Shown one piece after another: positions 10,727 through 20,987 of a stretch of DNA of 64,000 nucleotides. The notes beneath the pieces are model-generated. The model saw nothing but the letters and a program-made list of their open reading frames with translations. It made no database searches and was not told the DNA's origin. A program made the position numbers and the translations under genes. The number at the start of each line of letters is the position of its first letter. Position 1 is the first letter of the stretch. This DNA is from Trichomonas tenax. Taxonomy: Eukaryota; Parabasalia; Trichomonadida; Trichomonadidae. The stretch lies in the NCBI GenBank assembly GCA_023091735.1, contig JALKBU010000121.1, positions 1 through 64,000 on the forward strand. Reading direction: 5' to 3'.

Positions 10727-12805
10727 TTATTGGTTGTCGTCAGATGTATAGAGTCCGGAGTAGTCAGAGTAGTAAGAATATTCTTCCTTTGCCTTCTTAG
10801 CCTCTTCTTGAGCGGCCTTCTTTGCTTCTTCCTTTGCCTTCTTTTCTTCCTCCTTAGCCCTCTTTGCATCCTCTTTAGCCTTCTCCTTCTCTTCTCTTGC
10901 CTTCTGGTCTTCTGGCTTGAGTTCAATCTTTGCGAGCTGCCTGGAGACGAGCTTGTAGTAGAATTCGCCTTTTGCAACTAACTCATCGTGTGTGCCATCT
11001 TCGACAATGACACCAGCATCGAAAACATAGATGTGGTGTGCGTTCCTGATTGTAGAAAGTCTGTGTGCGACAATGACACCTGTTCTGCCAACGAGAACCT
11101 TGTCGAGAGCGAGTTGAACCTTCTTCTCAGACTCAGCATCGAGAGCGGATGTAGCTTCATCACAAATGAGGATTCTTGGGTTCTTGATGACGGCTCTTGC
11201 GATAGCAACTCTCTGACGCTGGCCACCAGAAAGCTGTCCGCCTTTCTCGCCGACCATTGTCTCGTACTTCTTGTCGAGCTTCTCGATGAACTTCTTCGCG
11301 TTTGCGATTTCAGCGGCGTTCTCGATCTGCGCATCTGTTGCTCTTTCTACGCCGTAGATGATGTTCTCCTTGATTGTTGTAGAGAAGAGTGTTGGCTCCT
11401 GTCCGACGAGGCCGATCTTGTGGTGGAGCCAGCGAGGATTGTACTCCTTGATGTCTCTGCCGTCCAGGAGAATGAGGCCATCGTTCACGTCGTAGTATCT
11501 CTCAAGAAGCTGGACGCATGTTGACTTTCCTGAGCCAGAGTGACCGACTAAAGCCGCGATTTCGCCTGCCTTGATCTTGAATGAGACGTTGTTGAGGACG
11601 TTGACTGGCCTTGTTGGGTATCTAAATGTGACGTTCTTGAACTCGATTTCACCGACGAAGTTATCGACTTCAAGGCCGCCCTCGAATGGAACTGATGGAG
11701 CGGTCTTTGCGAGCTTGAGGATTCTTGCGCCTGCAGCGATAGCACGCTGTTCACCCTGAAGTGTCGCCTGGAGCATGAGAATGCCCATGCAGCCGAACAT
11801 GCAGTATCCCCAGCAGGAGAGCAAGTCACCCATTGAGAAGTGGTAGTTGTAGCCCCAAACTCCTGGTGCAAATTGGTATAAGTATTTCGAATCTTCGACT
11901 AAAACCGCACCATAGTAAAGGTTACCGAGAACCATAGCCCAGAGGAGTGTGAGGATGATGACGGCCATGCCAGAGATGTAGTAGCCGAGCTTTCTCTCGC
12001 ATTTGATTGTATCATTCTGTGACTTGCAAAATCTCTCGATTTCGTCCTCTTCGCGGTTGAAGCCTCTAACGGTTCTCACTGATGACAATGTTTCTTCAGC
12101 AATTGTCATGGATTTAGAAAGGAACAAGAATCTAAGCTGAGACTGCTTGAGAATGCCTGGCATGAAGCAGGCCATGATGATGCCACAGACAGGGATCAAA
12201 GCTGTTGCGATAAGGGCCAATTTCCAAGAATATGCGTAAGCGAAAATAATACCGCAAAGGAACTGGCCTAAGTTCGCGATTTGTGATCCCTTGTTTGTGC
12301 CGAATGCTGTCTGAACTTGTGAAGCGTCTTCTGAAAGAAGTGTTAAAATACCACCAATTGGATTTGTATCGAAGAAAGTAACATCAGATTTCATCATATT
12401 CTTGAAGAGGTCTCTCCTGATTGTGCAGGAGATCCAACAACCAATTCTAATCCAGAGATATTGATCGAGGAACTTGCAGATTGCTAAAGCGGCTGCTGCA
12501 CCAATCATTCCATATAAATACTTCATAATGTTGTCGTAAGCGTCTGGATCGTGTGAAATTGGATAACTTGCAAGAAGATTCAAGATTTTACCGAATAAGA
12601 AGAAAATAATGATCATACCACCACCTGATATGAATGAAGGAATGATAGCGATGGCATTAGAGCATTTGGAAAAGACCATTTTGTACAATGCTCCTTGTGC
12701 CATCTTCTTGTCTTCATCTTCGACCTTGATCTGCTCTGATACTGAGTACTCAGAAGATCTGTTCGAGTACTCTGATGTTTGACGGGGATATCTCGCTTTG
12801 CTCAT
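10727..12805 (-). CDS. ABC half-transporter, ABCB (MDR/TAP-like)
   Basis: 692 aa, the usual length of a half-transporter with one membrane domain followed by one nucleotide-binding domain. Hydrophobic helices occur at about residues 52-75, 98-115, 183-215 and 275-300. The nucleotide-binding domain has Walker A GHSGSGKS (421-428), Q-loop LVGQEP, signature LSGGQ (525-529), Walker B ILICDE with catalytic Glu (545-550) and H-loop His581, so ATPase function looks intact. It should act as a dimer exporting a substrate that cannot be told from sequence. The last 60 residues are an unusual Lys/Glu/Ala-rich charged tail ending in a Tyr/Ser/Asp-rich segment. The N-terminus is Ser/Tyr-rich and cytosolic. 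The codon choice is more GC-rich than the flanks, suggesting good expression. Confidence 0.95.
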   Translation of the reverse strand: MSKARYPRQTSEYSNRSSEYSVSEQIKVEDEDKKMAQGALYKMVFSKCSNAIAIIPSFISGGGMIIIFFLFGKILNLLASYPISHDPDAYDNIMKYLYGMIGAAAALAICKFLDQYLWIRIGCWISCTIRRDLFKNMMKSDVTFFDTNPIGGILTLLSEDASQVQTAFGTNKGSQIANLGQFLCGIIFAYAYSWKLALIATALIPVCGIIMACFMPGILKQSQLRFLFLSKSMTIAEETLSSVRTVRGFNREEDEIERFCKSQNDTIKCERKLGYYISGMAVIILTLLWAMVLGNLYYGAVLVEDSKYLYQFAPGVWGYNYHFSMGDLLSCWGYCMFGCMGILMLQATLQGEQRAIAAGARILKLAKTAPSVPFEGGLEVDNFVGEIEFKNVTFRYPTRPVNVLNNVSFKIKAGEIAALVGHSGSGKSTCVQLLERYYDVNDGLILLDGRDIKEYNPRWLHHKIGLVGQEPTLFSTTIKENIIYGVERATDAQIENAAEIANAKKFIEKLDKKYETMVGEKGGQLSGGQRQRVAIARAVIKNPRILICDEATSALDAESEKKVQLALDKVLVGRTGVIVAHRLSTIRNAHHIYVFDAGVIVEDGTHDELVAKGEFYYKLVSRQLAKIELKPEDQKAREEKEKAKEDAKRAKEEEKKAKEEAKKAAQEEAKKAKEEYSYYSDYSGLYTSDDNQ

Positions 12806-13827
12806 GTTTTAAAAAAATGATTTCTTCAAAATTTTTTTGTAAAATTTTTCAATCGATCGCTTTTTTTGTGAAGTTTACAACACTAATAACTCTCACTTTT
12901 ATTGCATTTTTACATTTTCTATATGATATTTATAATCAAATCTTTAATAAAATTCATAATAGTCATTTTTATTAGAAATTCTTTAGTTATGTAAGATGTA
13001 GAATGAAAGTATCATGAAATTTTTATGAGCTGTTTCAATGATCGCGATTTTTGAGAACTTTACATTCGCGATGGACCCTGTTTTGATTTTGTGGAAATAT
13101 TGATCTATATTCAAAACACATACTATGACAATTTTTTTTCAAAATGAGTTTGAATGGGGTTTGTGCCAAATATTTTTAGTGAGTTTTGACCTTGTAAATG
13201 ATATGTCATGGTTCTGTTTTATATGAATTCGCTTTAGTTTTGTTCAAAATGTTTGTTATATGTGATTTTTTCGATCGAATTGTTATTGGAAATTGAGATT
13301 TTTACTTCATCAGGTCCTCCTAATTCTAAAATCATTATGTACTTAATGTTGCTTGTCTGATAATGAAGAGATATCATTTTGTGATTCGAAATTTGGTATT
13401 ACGTATAAATGTATTAGCATTCAGATTAAATTTATGATGGGGATTATAATTTATTGATGCAAGAAGTCTATTTTAGATTAATATTTTATGATCAGAAAAT
13501 CTGATGAATTGGAGTCTATTAATTGCAGAATATTTCTAAACTTTGGAATTTATATTGTTTTGCATAGTTACCAATGGCTTGTTAACTATATTTTATTTTC
13601 ATAATTTTATATATTTGTTTTAGAGAGTTTAGAGTTTTGCAAATGCTTTTGAATTTCGAAGAAAAATTTGTGGCCTTGATATTGGGTAACATTAAGGTTG
13701 TCATCTTTTGAATATCTGTTGATATATTGAAGTTAATTGTTTTCTTTTTGTGGTTGTAAAGTGCAGAAAGGAGTTCACAATTTACAATATACAAAAGTCT
13801 GAATTTGTCTAATACAAACCAGCCAAG
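12806..13827. other. Intergenic, nothing recognised
   Basis: About 1 kb of AT-rich DNA upstream of the ABC gene (minus) and of the microprotein gene (plus), so it must hold both promoters. A TCACAATTT initiator-like word lies about 50 bp before the microprotein ATG. Confidence 0.45.
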
Positions 13828-13959
13828 ATGAACTTTATGATGATAATCATAGTTATTTCTGCTGTTGGTTTTGTTGTTGCTGGCATCGCTCTTGCTGTGT
13901 TCTTCTTGACTCACCAGACCAAGAAGTACTACACCGAGATTCCAAATGAAAAATTGTAG
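13828..13959 (+). CDS. 43-aa single-pass membrane microprotein
   Basis: ATG at 13828, TAG at 13957. The protein starts MNFMMIIIVISAVGFVV, continues through an uninterrupted hydrophobic segment of about 27 residues (roughly 3-29) and ends in a short polar tail with QTKKYYTEIPNEKL. The tail contains adjacent lysines and tyrosines. Although the flanks are extremely AT-rich, this stretch uses GC-ending codons (AAG, TAC, ACC, GAG, GGC, ATC), the pattern of well expressed genes such as uL6 and eIF4E in this window. The product would be a tail-exposed, single-pass membrane peptide of unknown function. The overlapping minus-strand frame (13582-13914) lacks such bias. Family is unknown. Confidence 0.65.
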   Translation: MNFMMIIIVISAVGFVVAGIALAVFFLTHQTKKYYTEIPNEKL

Positions 13960-15390
13960 TAATATTTTTTCTTTGAGGAAATTATTAAACTTATCAAAAT
14001 TAATTCTCTAAACCTATAGCAAGATTTTTGGCATTACCCCAGAAGCCATATTTCAGATCATAAAATTTCATAGTTTTTTTAGGGGTTTCATGTCATATGA
14101 ACACAATCTATTTGCGCACGGATGTGTTGGAATATCATGAGCATGAATTAATTCTTCAATTATTAAATATCGAATAAAAATCTTCGCTCGTAAATCAAAT
14201 TATTGTCTGCTATATCTAAGCCTTATTGCATGATTCATTTCTATTTTGAAAAAGTGTTACAGTTTCGATCTAATGAAGAATTTTAACTAAGACCACGAGT
14301 TTTTGGAATTTTATTCATGAAAATCGCTTTAGCAACAGTGGTAGATGGGACATATGCGGCTAAAATCATGTCAGGCAAATTACAATAAAAAGATTCAACA
14401 AAAATTAGCCACAAAAACATCTAAATATATAATCAAATCGATGAAAAAATGTTTTAACCTTAATATTTTTTATAGTTTTTGATTTATATCATATGAAAGA
14501 TCTTCCAATAATTAAATAAAAATAAAAATTTGAAATATTTCGACAAAAGTGAACTATTTTAGAAAAGTCACTTTTTGTAAACTTTTCAAAATGTATCGCT
14601 TTTGTCAAAAAATTCAGTTTTTGAGGCTCGAATGGCCGGAATACAACACTGTATAAGCAGCCATTTTATTTATTTCGATCTTTTTAATCGTTTTGTCGAA
14701 CTAAACACTCGATAATCTTCTCTTTTTTGTGGTCCTTGTGACGAATAAAATCGAAAATGCGACAAAAAAAAAATCGAAGAATTAAATCAATAAGAAAATT
14801 CTGACACTTGTTCAATGACATCCCTCAAATAAAGCCAAACATAGTTTAATTTTGTAAAAAGGACGTTTTGATATCTCATGCTCTATTTGTTCCGACATCG
14901 CTAAATAGTTAAATAATAGTTTTAATATCTAATCAACTACAATAAAAAACCTTTAAAAGGCGACAAAAAATGATGTCATCACAAAATATTGAACAAACTT
15001 CTTCAAAATTGAGAGCAAATTTTTGATAACTCATCGTTTATATCAAAATTGAGGACTTTTGATGATGTTATCATTAGCTTCTCTCTTCATTCATAAAAAA
15101 GGAGACACTGTGTCAGGAACTTTATTTCAAAAACGTGTTCAACTCACTTTCTTAATTCAGAACTTTTAATTCAAAATCCGACCTCAAAAATTGAGAACCA
15201 TGTTAAAGAATAACCATATCATAGGCGATAATGTGGTTTGATGATGAAAAAAATTGAAATGTAAATTTTCTTGAGAGGTATATTCCAAAAGTGAATTTCC
15301 CTCATTTTTGCTTAAAATGCATCCAAGGCCCTAAAATAGTAATGTCATTACTTCAATATTTTCTTATAATTTTATTTATAATTTTTTTTG
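13960..15390. other. Intergenic, nothing firm
   Basis: 1.4 kb of AT-rich DNA upstream of the second Myb gene. Scattered TGACAAAA and GTCACTTTT words occur, but no convincing coding frame. Confidence 0.5.
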
Positions 15391-16125
15391 ATGACATCAC
15401 CTGACGTTCTTCATAGCTATGAACAGATTATGATGAGTCTTCAAGAGGAGAGTAACTTTCAGCTGCGCAATGTCATATACAAGTTCATTACCAACGAAAT
15501 TGACTTCAAAGATGCAAAATTAACTTCAATTTCCATCACTGGAAACTCAAACCTTATTGACAAACTACAGCAGTTCATGCGATACAACAATGAACACGAA
15601 ATCGAAGAAGGGGAAGATGATGGATCTTCAAGAAAGAAAAACAAAATTTGGTCGCCCCAAGAAGACCGCCGCTTGATTGTAGGAATCCATCGCTACGGAA
15701 TCAAATGCTGGTCACTTGTTTCTGAATTTGTAGGAAATGGTAGAACTAGGTTCCAATGCCTGCAAAGGTGGCAACGATCGCTAAATCCTTTGATCAACAA
15801 AAACCATTGGACTCCTAAGGAAGATATGGCATTGGTTAGTTCTGTACAGAAGTATGGAGACCATAGCTGGACAAAAGTCTCCAACGATGTTAAAGGAAGG
15901 ACCGACATTCAATGCAGATACAGATACCAACTGATCACATCAAAGTATCCAATGGCCCTTGGATTGAATCCAAGCACCTATTTATCCATGAACTTGAATA
16001 AACCATCAAGTGAATGCGAAGAACGAAAAAAGGTAGATGTGACTCCACACATTGACGTTGAATCTTTGATATTCCTGAAGGATTTTTCAGCTGATCCGGC
16101 ATCTCTTTTCAGCCTTTGTGATTAA
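15391..16125 (+). CDS. Two-repeat Myb-like DNA-binding protein
   Basis: 244 aa counted from the first true ATG (15391); the codon before it is TTG. An 85-residue N-terminal region without recognised domain precedes two Myb repeats. Repeat 1 is IWSPQEDRRLIVGIHRYG with CWSLVSEFV and RTRFQCLQRWQ. Repeat 2 is HWTPKEDMALVSSVQKYG with SWTKVSNDV and RTDIQCRYRYQ. The tryptophans beginning each repeat and the middle tryptophan are kept. The last aromatic position is Trp in repeat 1 and Tyr in repeat 2. A short C-terminal tail of about 60 residues follows. It is a likely sequence-specific transcription regulator; the target is unknown. Confidence 0.9.
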   Translation: MTSPDVLHSYEQIMMSLQEESNFQLRNVIYKFITNEIDFKDAKLTSISITGNSNLIDKLQQFMRYNNEHEIEEGEDDGSSRKKNKIWSPQEDRRLIVGIHRYGIKCWSLVSEFVGNGRTRFQCLQRWQRSLNPLINKNHWTPKEDMALVSSVQKYGDHSWTKVSNDVKGRTDIQCRYRYQLITSKYPMALGLNPSTYLSMNLNKPSSECEERKKVDVTPHIDVESLIFLKDFSADPASLFSLCD

Positions 16126-17593
16126 TTGTTTAAAATTTTTTTATTCTTCATTTAATATTGATTTAAGTTTTGAGGCTGTAATATGCATTGTGTAAACCCA
16201 TATAGTTGCAAGAAGCATTCTCTTTGTTATTATTAACGTTTATTGCAATTATTTCATAGAAGAATTTAGGATTAATTTGATTTTATGATATTGCTTTGAA
16301 ACTCATGCGCTAGAATCACCTTGCAATAGCGAGAAAATAATACACAAGATGGATGAAAATTGCAAACAATGAACTGAGATTAAAGAGATAATCAACATAA
16401 TGCAAAGAGTTACACTATAATACACAATATGCATGGTATAGAAACAAGATGTATAATCAAGCCATATGATTATTGTTTGTTTTTAATTTATTTATGTTGA
16501 TATTAACAAGCTCTTTATGATTGAAGACAGGTGAAATAAAATATGACATTTATAATTGATTTACGTGACAAAAAGTAGAAAAAACATAATTGTTTCTTTG
16601 CAGAATCAAAGAAAATAAGATTTTAAGCTCGGAGATTCGTTTAATCATGATCAAGATATCTTCTGTAAGCATGTAATAAGGATTACAATCGTATTCTATG
16701 GTATATCATTTCGTAGGCAGCAGGGTACGGTTAGATTTAGTAGGAAAAAATTTAATTTTGCAAATAGCAATTTGTGAGGGAAAAAAAAAATGTAAAAGTA
16801 AATATAATGTGATGGTTATGCTATTCAGGAGAGGTAAAAGCGAGGCTGCTCATAAAAGAGGCCAAAGATAAGGCTAGACGCGGTTTTTTAAAACATTCAT
16901 CTAAAAATGTTTTGAGAAGAAAAGAATTGAATTAATCTCAGAAATATTTTTATTTTGAAAGGCCGATGATTATTGTTCAGAATTTTTGAAATATTTACAA
17001 ATTTTATTACAAGTCCAAAAAAACTCGCTAAATCGAGCTGTTTTCGTGATATTCAGAATTACCATAAAATGTCAATACTATTGATGCTATTTCCCGATAA
17101 CCTTTTTTAATGTTTGCTTTTAAATGCTATTTTGAGTGTTGAGCAACTATTATTGAGAAAAGTCTGTGGACACTGAAAAGAAATTTCGGTATTTAACTGA
17201 ATCTATGTAGAAATAAACACATCGTTTTTCGATGAGCTTGGGTTAAGAAAAAATTAAAGTTCAATGAGATTTATCAAAATTATTCAATGCATGTTTCAAA
17301 ATTGAGAAGAAAATCAATTTTCGAATTTTGTGCCTAAGAAAGGTCACCAGGAGCTATTATTGGACAAAAATACTTGAATATTTGATTTCCTTCACTATAG
17401 TAGAGCATGGCGATACTGCTAAATGATGATTAAAAAAGCATAATTTAAAATCTCAAAAATTACTCGTTAAACTACTACTTTAAAGTGAAAATATCGAAAT
17501 GAAATATATGATTTAATGACATTTATGCTTAAGTGTTTATAAATGATATATAATATATATATTTAATATAGACAATTGGAATACAAACATTAA
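16126..17593. other. Intergenic, nothing recognised
   Basis: 1.47 kb between the Myb stop and the 3' end of the Rab gene. AT-rich, no open frame of note and no structured repeat. Confidence 0.6.
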
Positions 17594-18160
17594 TTAACAG
17601 CAGTTCTTTTTCTCCTTCTCCTGGAGCATCCTCATCGTGGGGATGTTAGTTTTTGTGGTTTTGATCTTCGCAGCGAGAGTTTTGAAAACATTTTCGACGC
17701 CGTTTCCAGTAAAAGCGGAAGCCTTCGCGTACATGTAACCCCTGTTCTCTGCGTACTGCTCCATGATGTTATCGAACGTCGGCTCAAGATCGATTTTGTT
17801 GCAGCAGATCAAAATCGGAATGCTGCTGCTGCAGGTAGATTGGAACCTCTCTATCCATACTGCGACGTTCTTAGAGGATTGCACGTCGTTTTGCGCGAAA
17901 ACAACAATTGCGCCATGCGAATTTTTGTAATAAATGGGCGCCAGTGACGCAAATCGCTCTTCTCCGGCCGTGTCCCATATTTCATACTCGTATTGCTCGC
18001 CATCTATTTCTGTTTGCCACAATGTGTGGCCTGCGCCGATCGTGGGCTTATATTGCTCTGTAAACTTTCCGTTGATGAGGCCCTCAACGAGGCAGGTTTT
18101 GCCAACATTGCAATCGCCGATCAGGACTATCTTAAATGACCTTTTTTGATTCTTATTCAT
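17594..18160 (-). CDS. Rab-family small GTPase
   Basis: 188 aa. Motifs in order: P-loop GDCNVGKT (residues 15-22), switch I with PTIGAG, WDTAGEE (G3), NKID (G4) and KASAFTG in place of the usual SAK (G5). The C-terminus ends in CC, the dual geranylgeranylation signal of Rabs, so the protein should cycle between cytosol and membranes in vesicle traffic. The switch I Thr is present; the inserted ENRGYMYAKA before G5 is ordinary. The subfamily is not obvious. The promoter region holds four copies of the TGNC-N2-GTAAA motif on the coding strand within about 160 bp of the ATG. Confidence 0.93.
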   Translation of the reverse strand: MNKNQKRSFKIVLIGDCNVGKTCLVEGLINGKFTEQYKPTIGAGHTLWQTEIDGEQYEYEIWDTAGEERFASLAPIYYKNSHGAIVVFAQNDVQSSKNVAVWIERFQSTCSSSIPILICCNKIDLEPTFDNIMEQYAENRGYMYAKASAFTGNGVENVFKTLAAKIKTTKTNIPTMRMLQEKEKKNCC

Positions 18161-18171
18161 TTTATAACCAA

Positions 18172-18316
18172 TTTACACGTCAAATCATTTTTTCGTCGTC
18201 AAAAACAATTGAAAATTTATATTCATATGTCAAAATATTTCATTACACGACAAAGATATTTAATATTTACATGTCAAAATATTAAATTATATGACAAAAA
18301 TAATATTTACGCGACA
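18172..18316 (-). promoter_or_regulatory. Cluster of four TGNC-N2-GTAAA motifs upstream of Rab gene
   Basis: On the Rab coding strand: TGACGTGTAAA (18172-18182), TGTCGTGTAAT (18242-18252), TGACATGTAAA (18266-18276) and TGTCGCGTAAA (18306-18316). The closest ends 12 bp before the ATG. The function is inferred from position and repetition. Confidence 0.45.
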
Positions 18317-18404
18317 AAAAAATCAATAATTGAAATTTTATAAAACGTGACATTAATGTAATGCATCAGAAGATTTTTTCTTCAATTTTTCAGAAACATG
18401 AATA

Positions 18405-19370
18405 TTTTGTTCCAGGAGACAACTGAGATCACTACTTTAAATCCGTAAACCCCGATAAAACATGCTACAGACGAATTAATGACTGCATATTCGAAAATGA
18501 GACAAATTTTTACTACATTTACGAAAGCTCGTTTGAAAACTACACTAAAGGTGCTATAAGTATTACAAGAAGCGAATCAAAATTTCTCCATTCTTTCTGC
18601 TTTTTCAAAAGATGTTTAAATACCGGAAATGTAGGTGCAATATCCTTTGTTTGCGATGGGCATATTGTGCAGGTGCTGTCCTGTGCCATAAATACAATAG
18701 CAACTAACAAATATGGGCAAGGAATGTTTTCATATACTCATTTGGATAAAAACAGTTCAAAACTAAATATTGTTTCTGATTGCTCCGCTTGCTTTTGTTC
18801 CTGTAATTATAATAATGGTGGCACTATTAGTTCGAATGGTGGAAATGTGAGTGTAATTTCCTCAAATATTTCGAAAAATAATATTTATGGCGCTCCTGGA
18901 TTTTATTCTCTAAGTGCAAGTATTTAAAGGAAACTATGCAGGATCTTTTGGTTGTTTAACCCATGCAGCTTCGGATTTTTTTTTATGAGTTTTGCATGGT
19001 CATCAACAATGATCAATATGATAGGGACGGAGGAATTATTTATATGAGCGATAAAGTTCTTAGAATCGAAAACATCATAATCCGAGTAAATTCTTATGAC
19101 TGTCCAACATTTAGTTGTAATATGCAATTTTCTCAATGTCGAATCATCATCATAAACTGCAGTATTGATAGAATTACATCAACATTCATTGGTTATAGAT
19201 CAATATCATTTTCAAGGGTATTCCTACCAAAGGCTTTACCGGCAATGAACATTTAGATTGCCCTTCTCTTGAAGCAGTTCTAAGTATTCATAGAAGAGAT
19301 AAAACAGTTGTAATTTCACGGTTTTCTTATATAAAGTATACAATAATTTCTGTTTTTACATTGGTACCTC
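18405..19370 (+). pseudogene. Decayed surface-type protein (family copy B)
   Basis: Plus-strand fragments match copies A, C and D: a stop codon right after the leader, then YIYESSFENYTKGAISI, SKFLHSFCFFKRC, a block ending GHIVQ, GMFSYTHLDKNSSKLN followed by IVSDCSACFCSC, SVISSNISKNNI, and after a frame change SYDCPTFSCN and INCSIDRITSTF. At least one in-frame stop and two frame changes make it a pseudogene. The order of blocks equals that of copy D, so it was once a full-length gene. Confidence 0.75.
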
Positions 19371-19935
19371 TGTGAGCCAATTGTTAGTTCTAAATTGGTA
19401 AAGTATCGAAGCAATGAGGGAAAAAATTACATTGAAAAGCATGGGATGAGATATTGATGGAAATGAGAAGATATTTTAAATCAATGGTAGAATCCATCAA
19501 TTATATATATTTTTTTGGAATTACGAAGTTGTTGCTCAACCCGATGACTCGAATCGACATTTCAGTCCAATATCTTCATTGTCGCACCATATGAACAAAC
19601 AACTGTTCAATGAAGATATAATGAAAATGATATTAAAGCGATGGTGTTCTCTAAGTTACTCACTTCAAAATGAATAATTTTTCTCTATATTTACTAAAGC
19701 AAATTCTACGATGGAAGTAATGATTTTGTTAAAATATCTCTGTCATTCGTCGAAATATCTTCAAGAAGTCAATTGACTCCATTCATGCCTCTAAAGCTGC
19801 AATAATTGGAAATGCCATTATTTGAAAATAATCAAATTACTATATAATGGAAGTTTGTCAACATTTTTATTGTAGAGATTAAATTTTTCTCTCTGTTCAT
19901 CGTTTTTTTTTTAAAAAAAAAAAAAAAAACACATG
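19371..19935. other. Region between two surface-gene relics
   Basis: No clear gene. A homopolymer stretch of about ten T followed by about nineteen A (19,905-19,930) lies just before the leader of copy C, where the other copies have a T-rich tract. Confidence 0.5.
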
Positions 19936-20620
19936 AAGATGTTGCTCCTCTAGACGACTGGGATCTCTATTTCGGTCCAGAAAACTCATCAGAAACTTGC
20001 TACAAGCGAACAAACAACTTTAAAATTGATTATCATTCAAAAGTGAATTCTTCTTCCATTCACAAAAGTTCATTCAAAGACTTCGATGATGGTGTTATGC
20101 ACATTGGTAGAGATGATTTAAAGTTTCCTCACTCTATGAGCTTTTTTAAAAAATATTCACGTTGTTGTTATAAAGGTGCAACAGACATTGAGTGTAATGG
20201 ATTCTTTGTTCAGAGGCGATTTTGTGCATCAGAATGTATATCGAATACATGAGATGTATGGGTCATTCTCATGTTCTTTTATAGATCCAAGGAGTTATCT
20301 CAGAATGTTCTGGTTGCTTTTCTGATGGAGTTCTTCGAATAAAAAATTGCACAATTCGAGCAAATTCTTTAAACCTTTCAACATTTTGTAGCAATTATTT
20401 TAGATGAAACTCAACTCATCGTCAACAATTGCAACATTGATAATTTTACGACAGAAAATATAATAAGTGAAAATATAACAACATCAAGAATTTATTCTAA
20501 CGATTATTTTACAAATTTTGAGCATTTAAACTGCTTCTCTCTTCAGTCAATGATCAACATTGATGATTTTCAAAAAAATCGATGAAACAGTCGAAATTTC
20601 ACTCTTCAGTTATCTGAAAT
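19936..20620 (+). pseudogene. Decayed surface-type protein (family copy C)
   Basis: Starts with HEDVAPLDDWDLYFG, almost the same as HEDLAPLDEWNLYFG in copy D. It continues with IHKSSFKDFDDGVMHIG, SMSFFKK and FFVQRRFC, then after frame changes CTIRANSLNLSTFCSNYF and VNNCNIDNFTTENI. The middle third of the gene (the GMFSY to SSN block) is largely deleted, and several stops occur. It lies directly after copy B, so B and C may be a tandem duplication. Confidence 0.72.
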
Positions 20621-20969
20621 CCGTTTATTCTCTTTCAACTAAACTCGTTTCAGCATAATTTTGAAGAAATCAAATTTATTAACCTTATTACTCAGGTTGA
20701 TTTTTATTATTAAATTTATGGATATCTCAACAATAAGCCATTAACTTTCTTATAAAAACCAAATATCACATAGCCTATGAATTGCGTTCAACATGATAGA
20801 TTAATATGAAATCATAATTATAACAAGATGAAATTAATTTCTCGAAAACAAAATCATAAACATCACTAAAATAAACGTAAAACATATATAATTCCCTACA
20901 TTGGTCAAAATAATTGAACAAAATCATGAATAAATCGTTCATAAATTGGAAACAGTGTAAAAACTTTTA
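20621..20969. other. Intergenic upstream of subtilisin gene
   Basis: About 350 bp of AT-rich DNA holding the subtilisin promoter; nothing else recognised. Confidence 0.5.
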
Positions 20970-20979
20970 AAAAGTGACA
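20970..20979 (+). promoter_or_regulatory. AAAAGTGACA element before subtilisin ATG
   Basis: AAAAGTGACA ends 8 bp before the ATG at 20988. It matches the start-proximal AAAAGTGNCA element of several other genes here. Confidence 0.45.
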
Positions 20980-20987
20980 AAATTTTA

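Noticed and set aside
10636..10977. Arg/Lys-rich minus-strand frame
   Set aside because: Frame-shifted shadow of the charged tail of the ABC transporter.
11548..11871. Minus-strand frame in the ABC gene
   Set aside because: Alternative-frame shadow inside a well supported CDS.
13582..13914. Minus-strand 110-codon frame over the microprotein
   Set aside because: No codon bias, no domain and no promoter word. The plus-strand frame explains the composition better.
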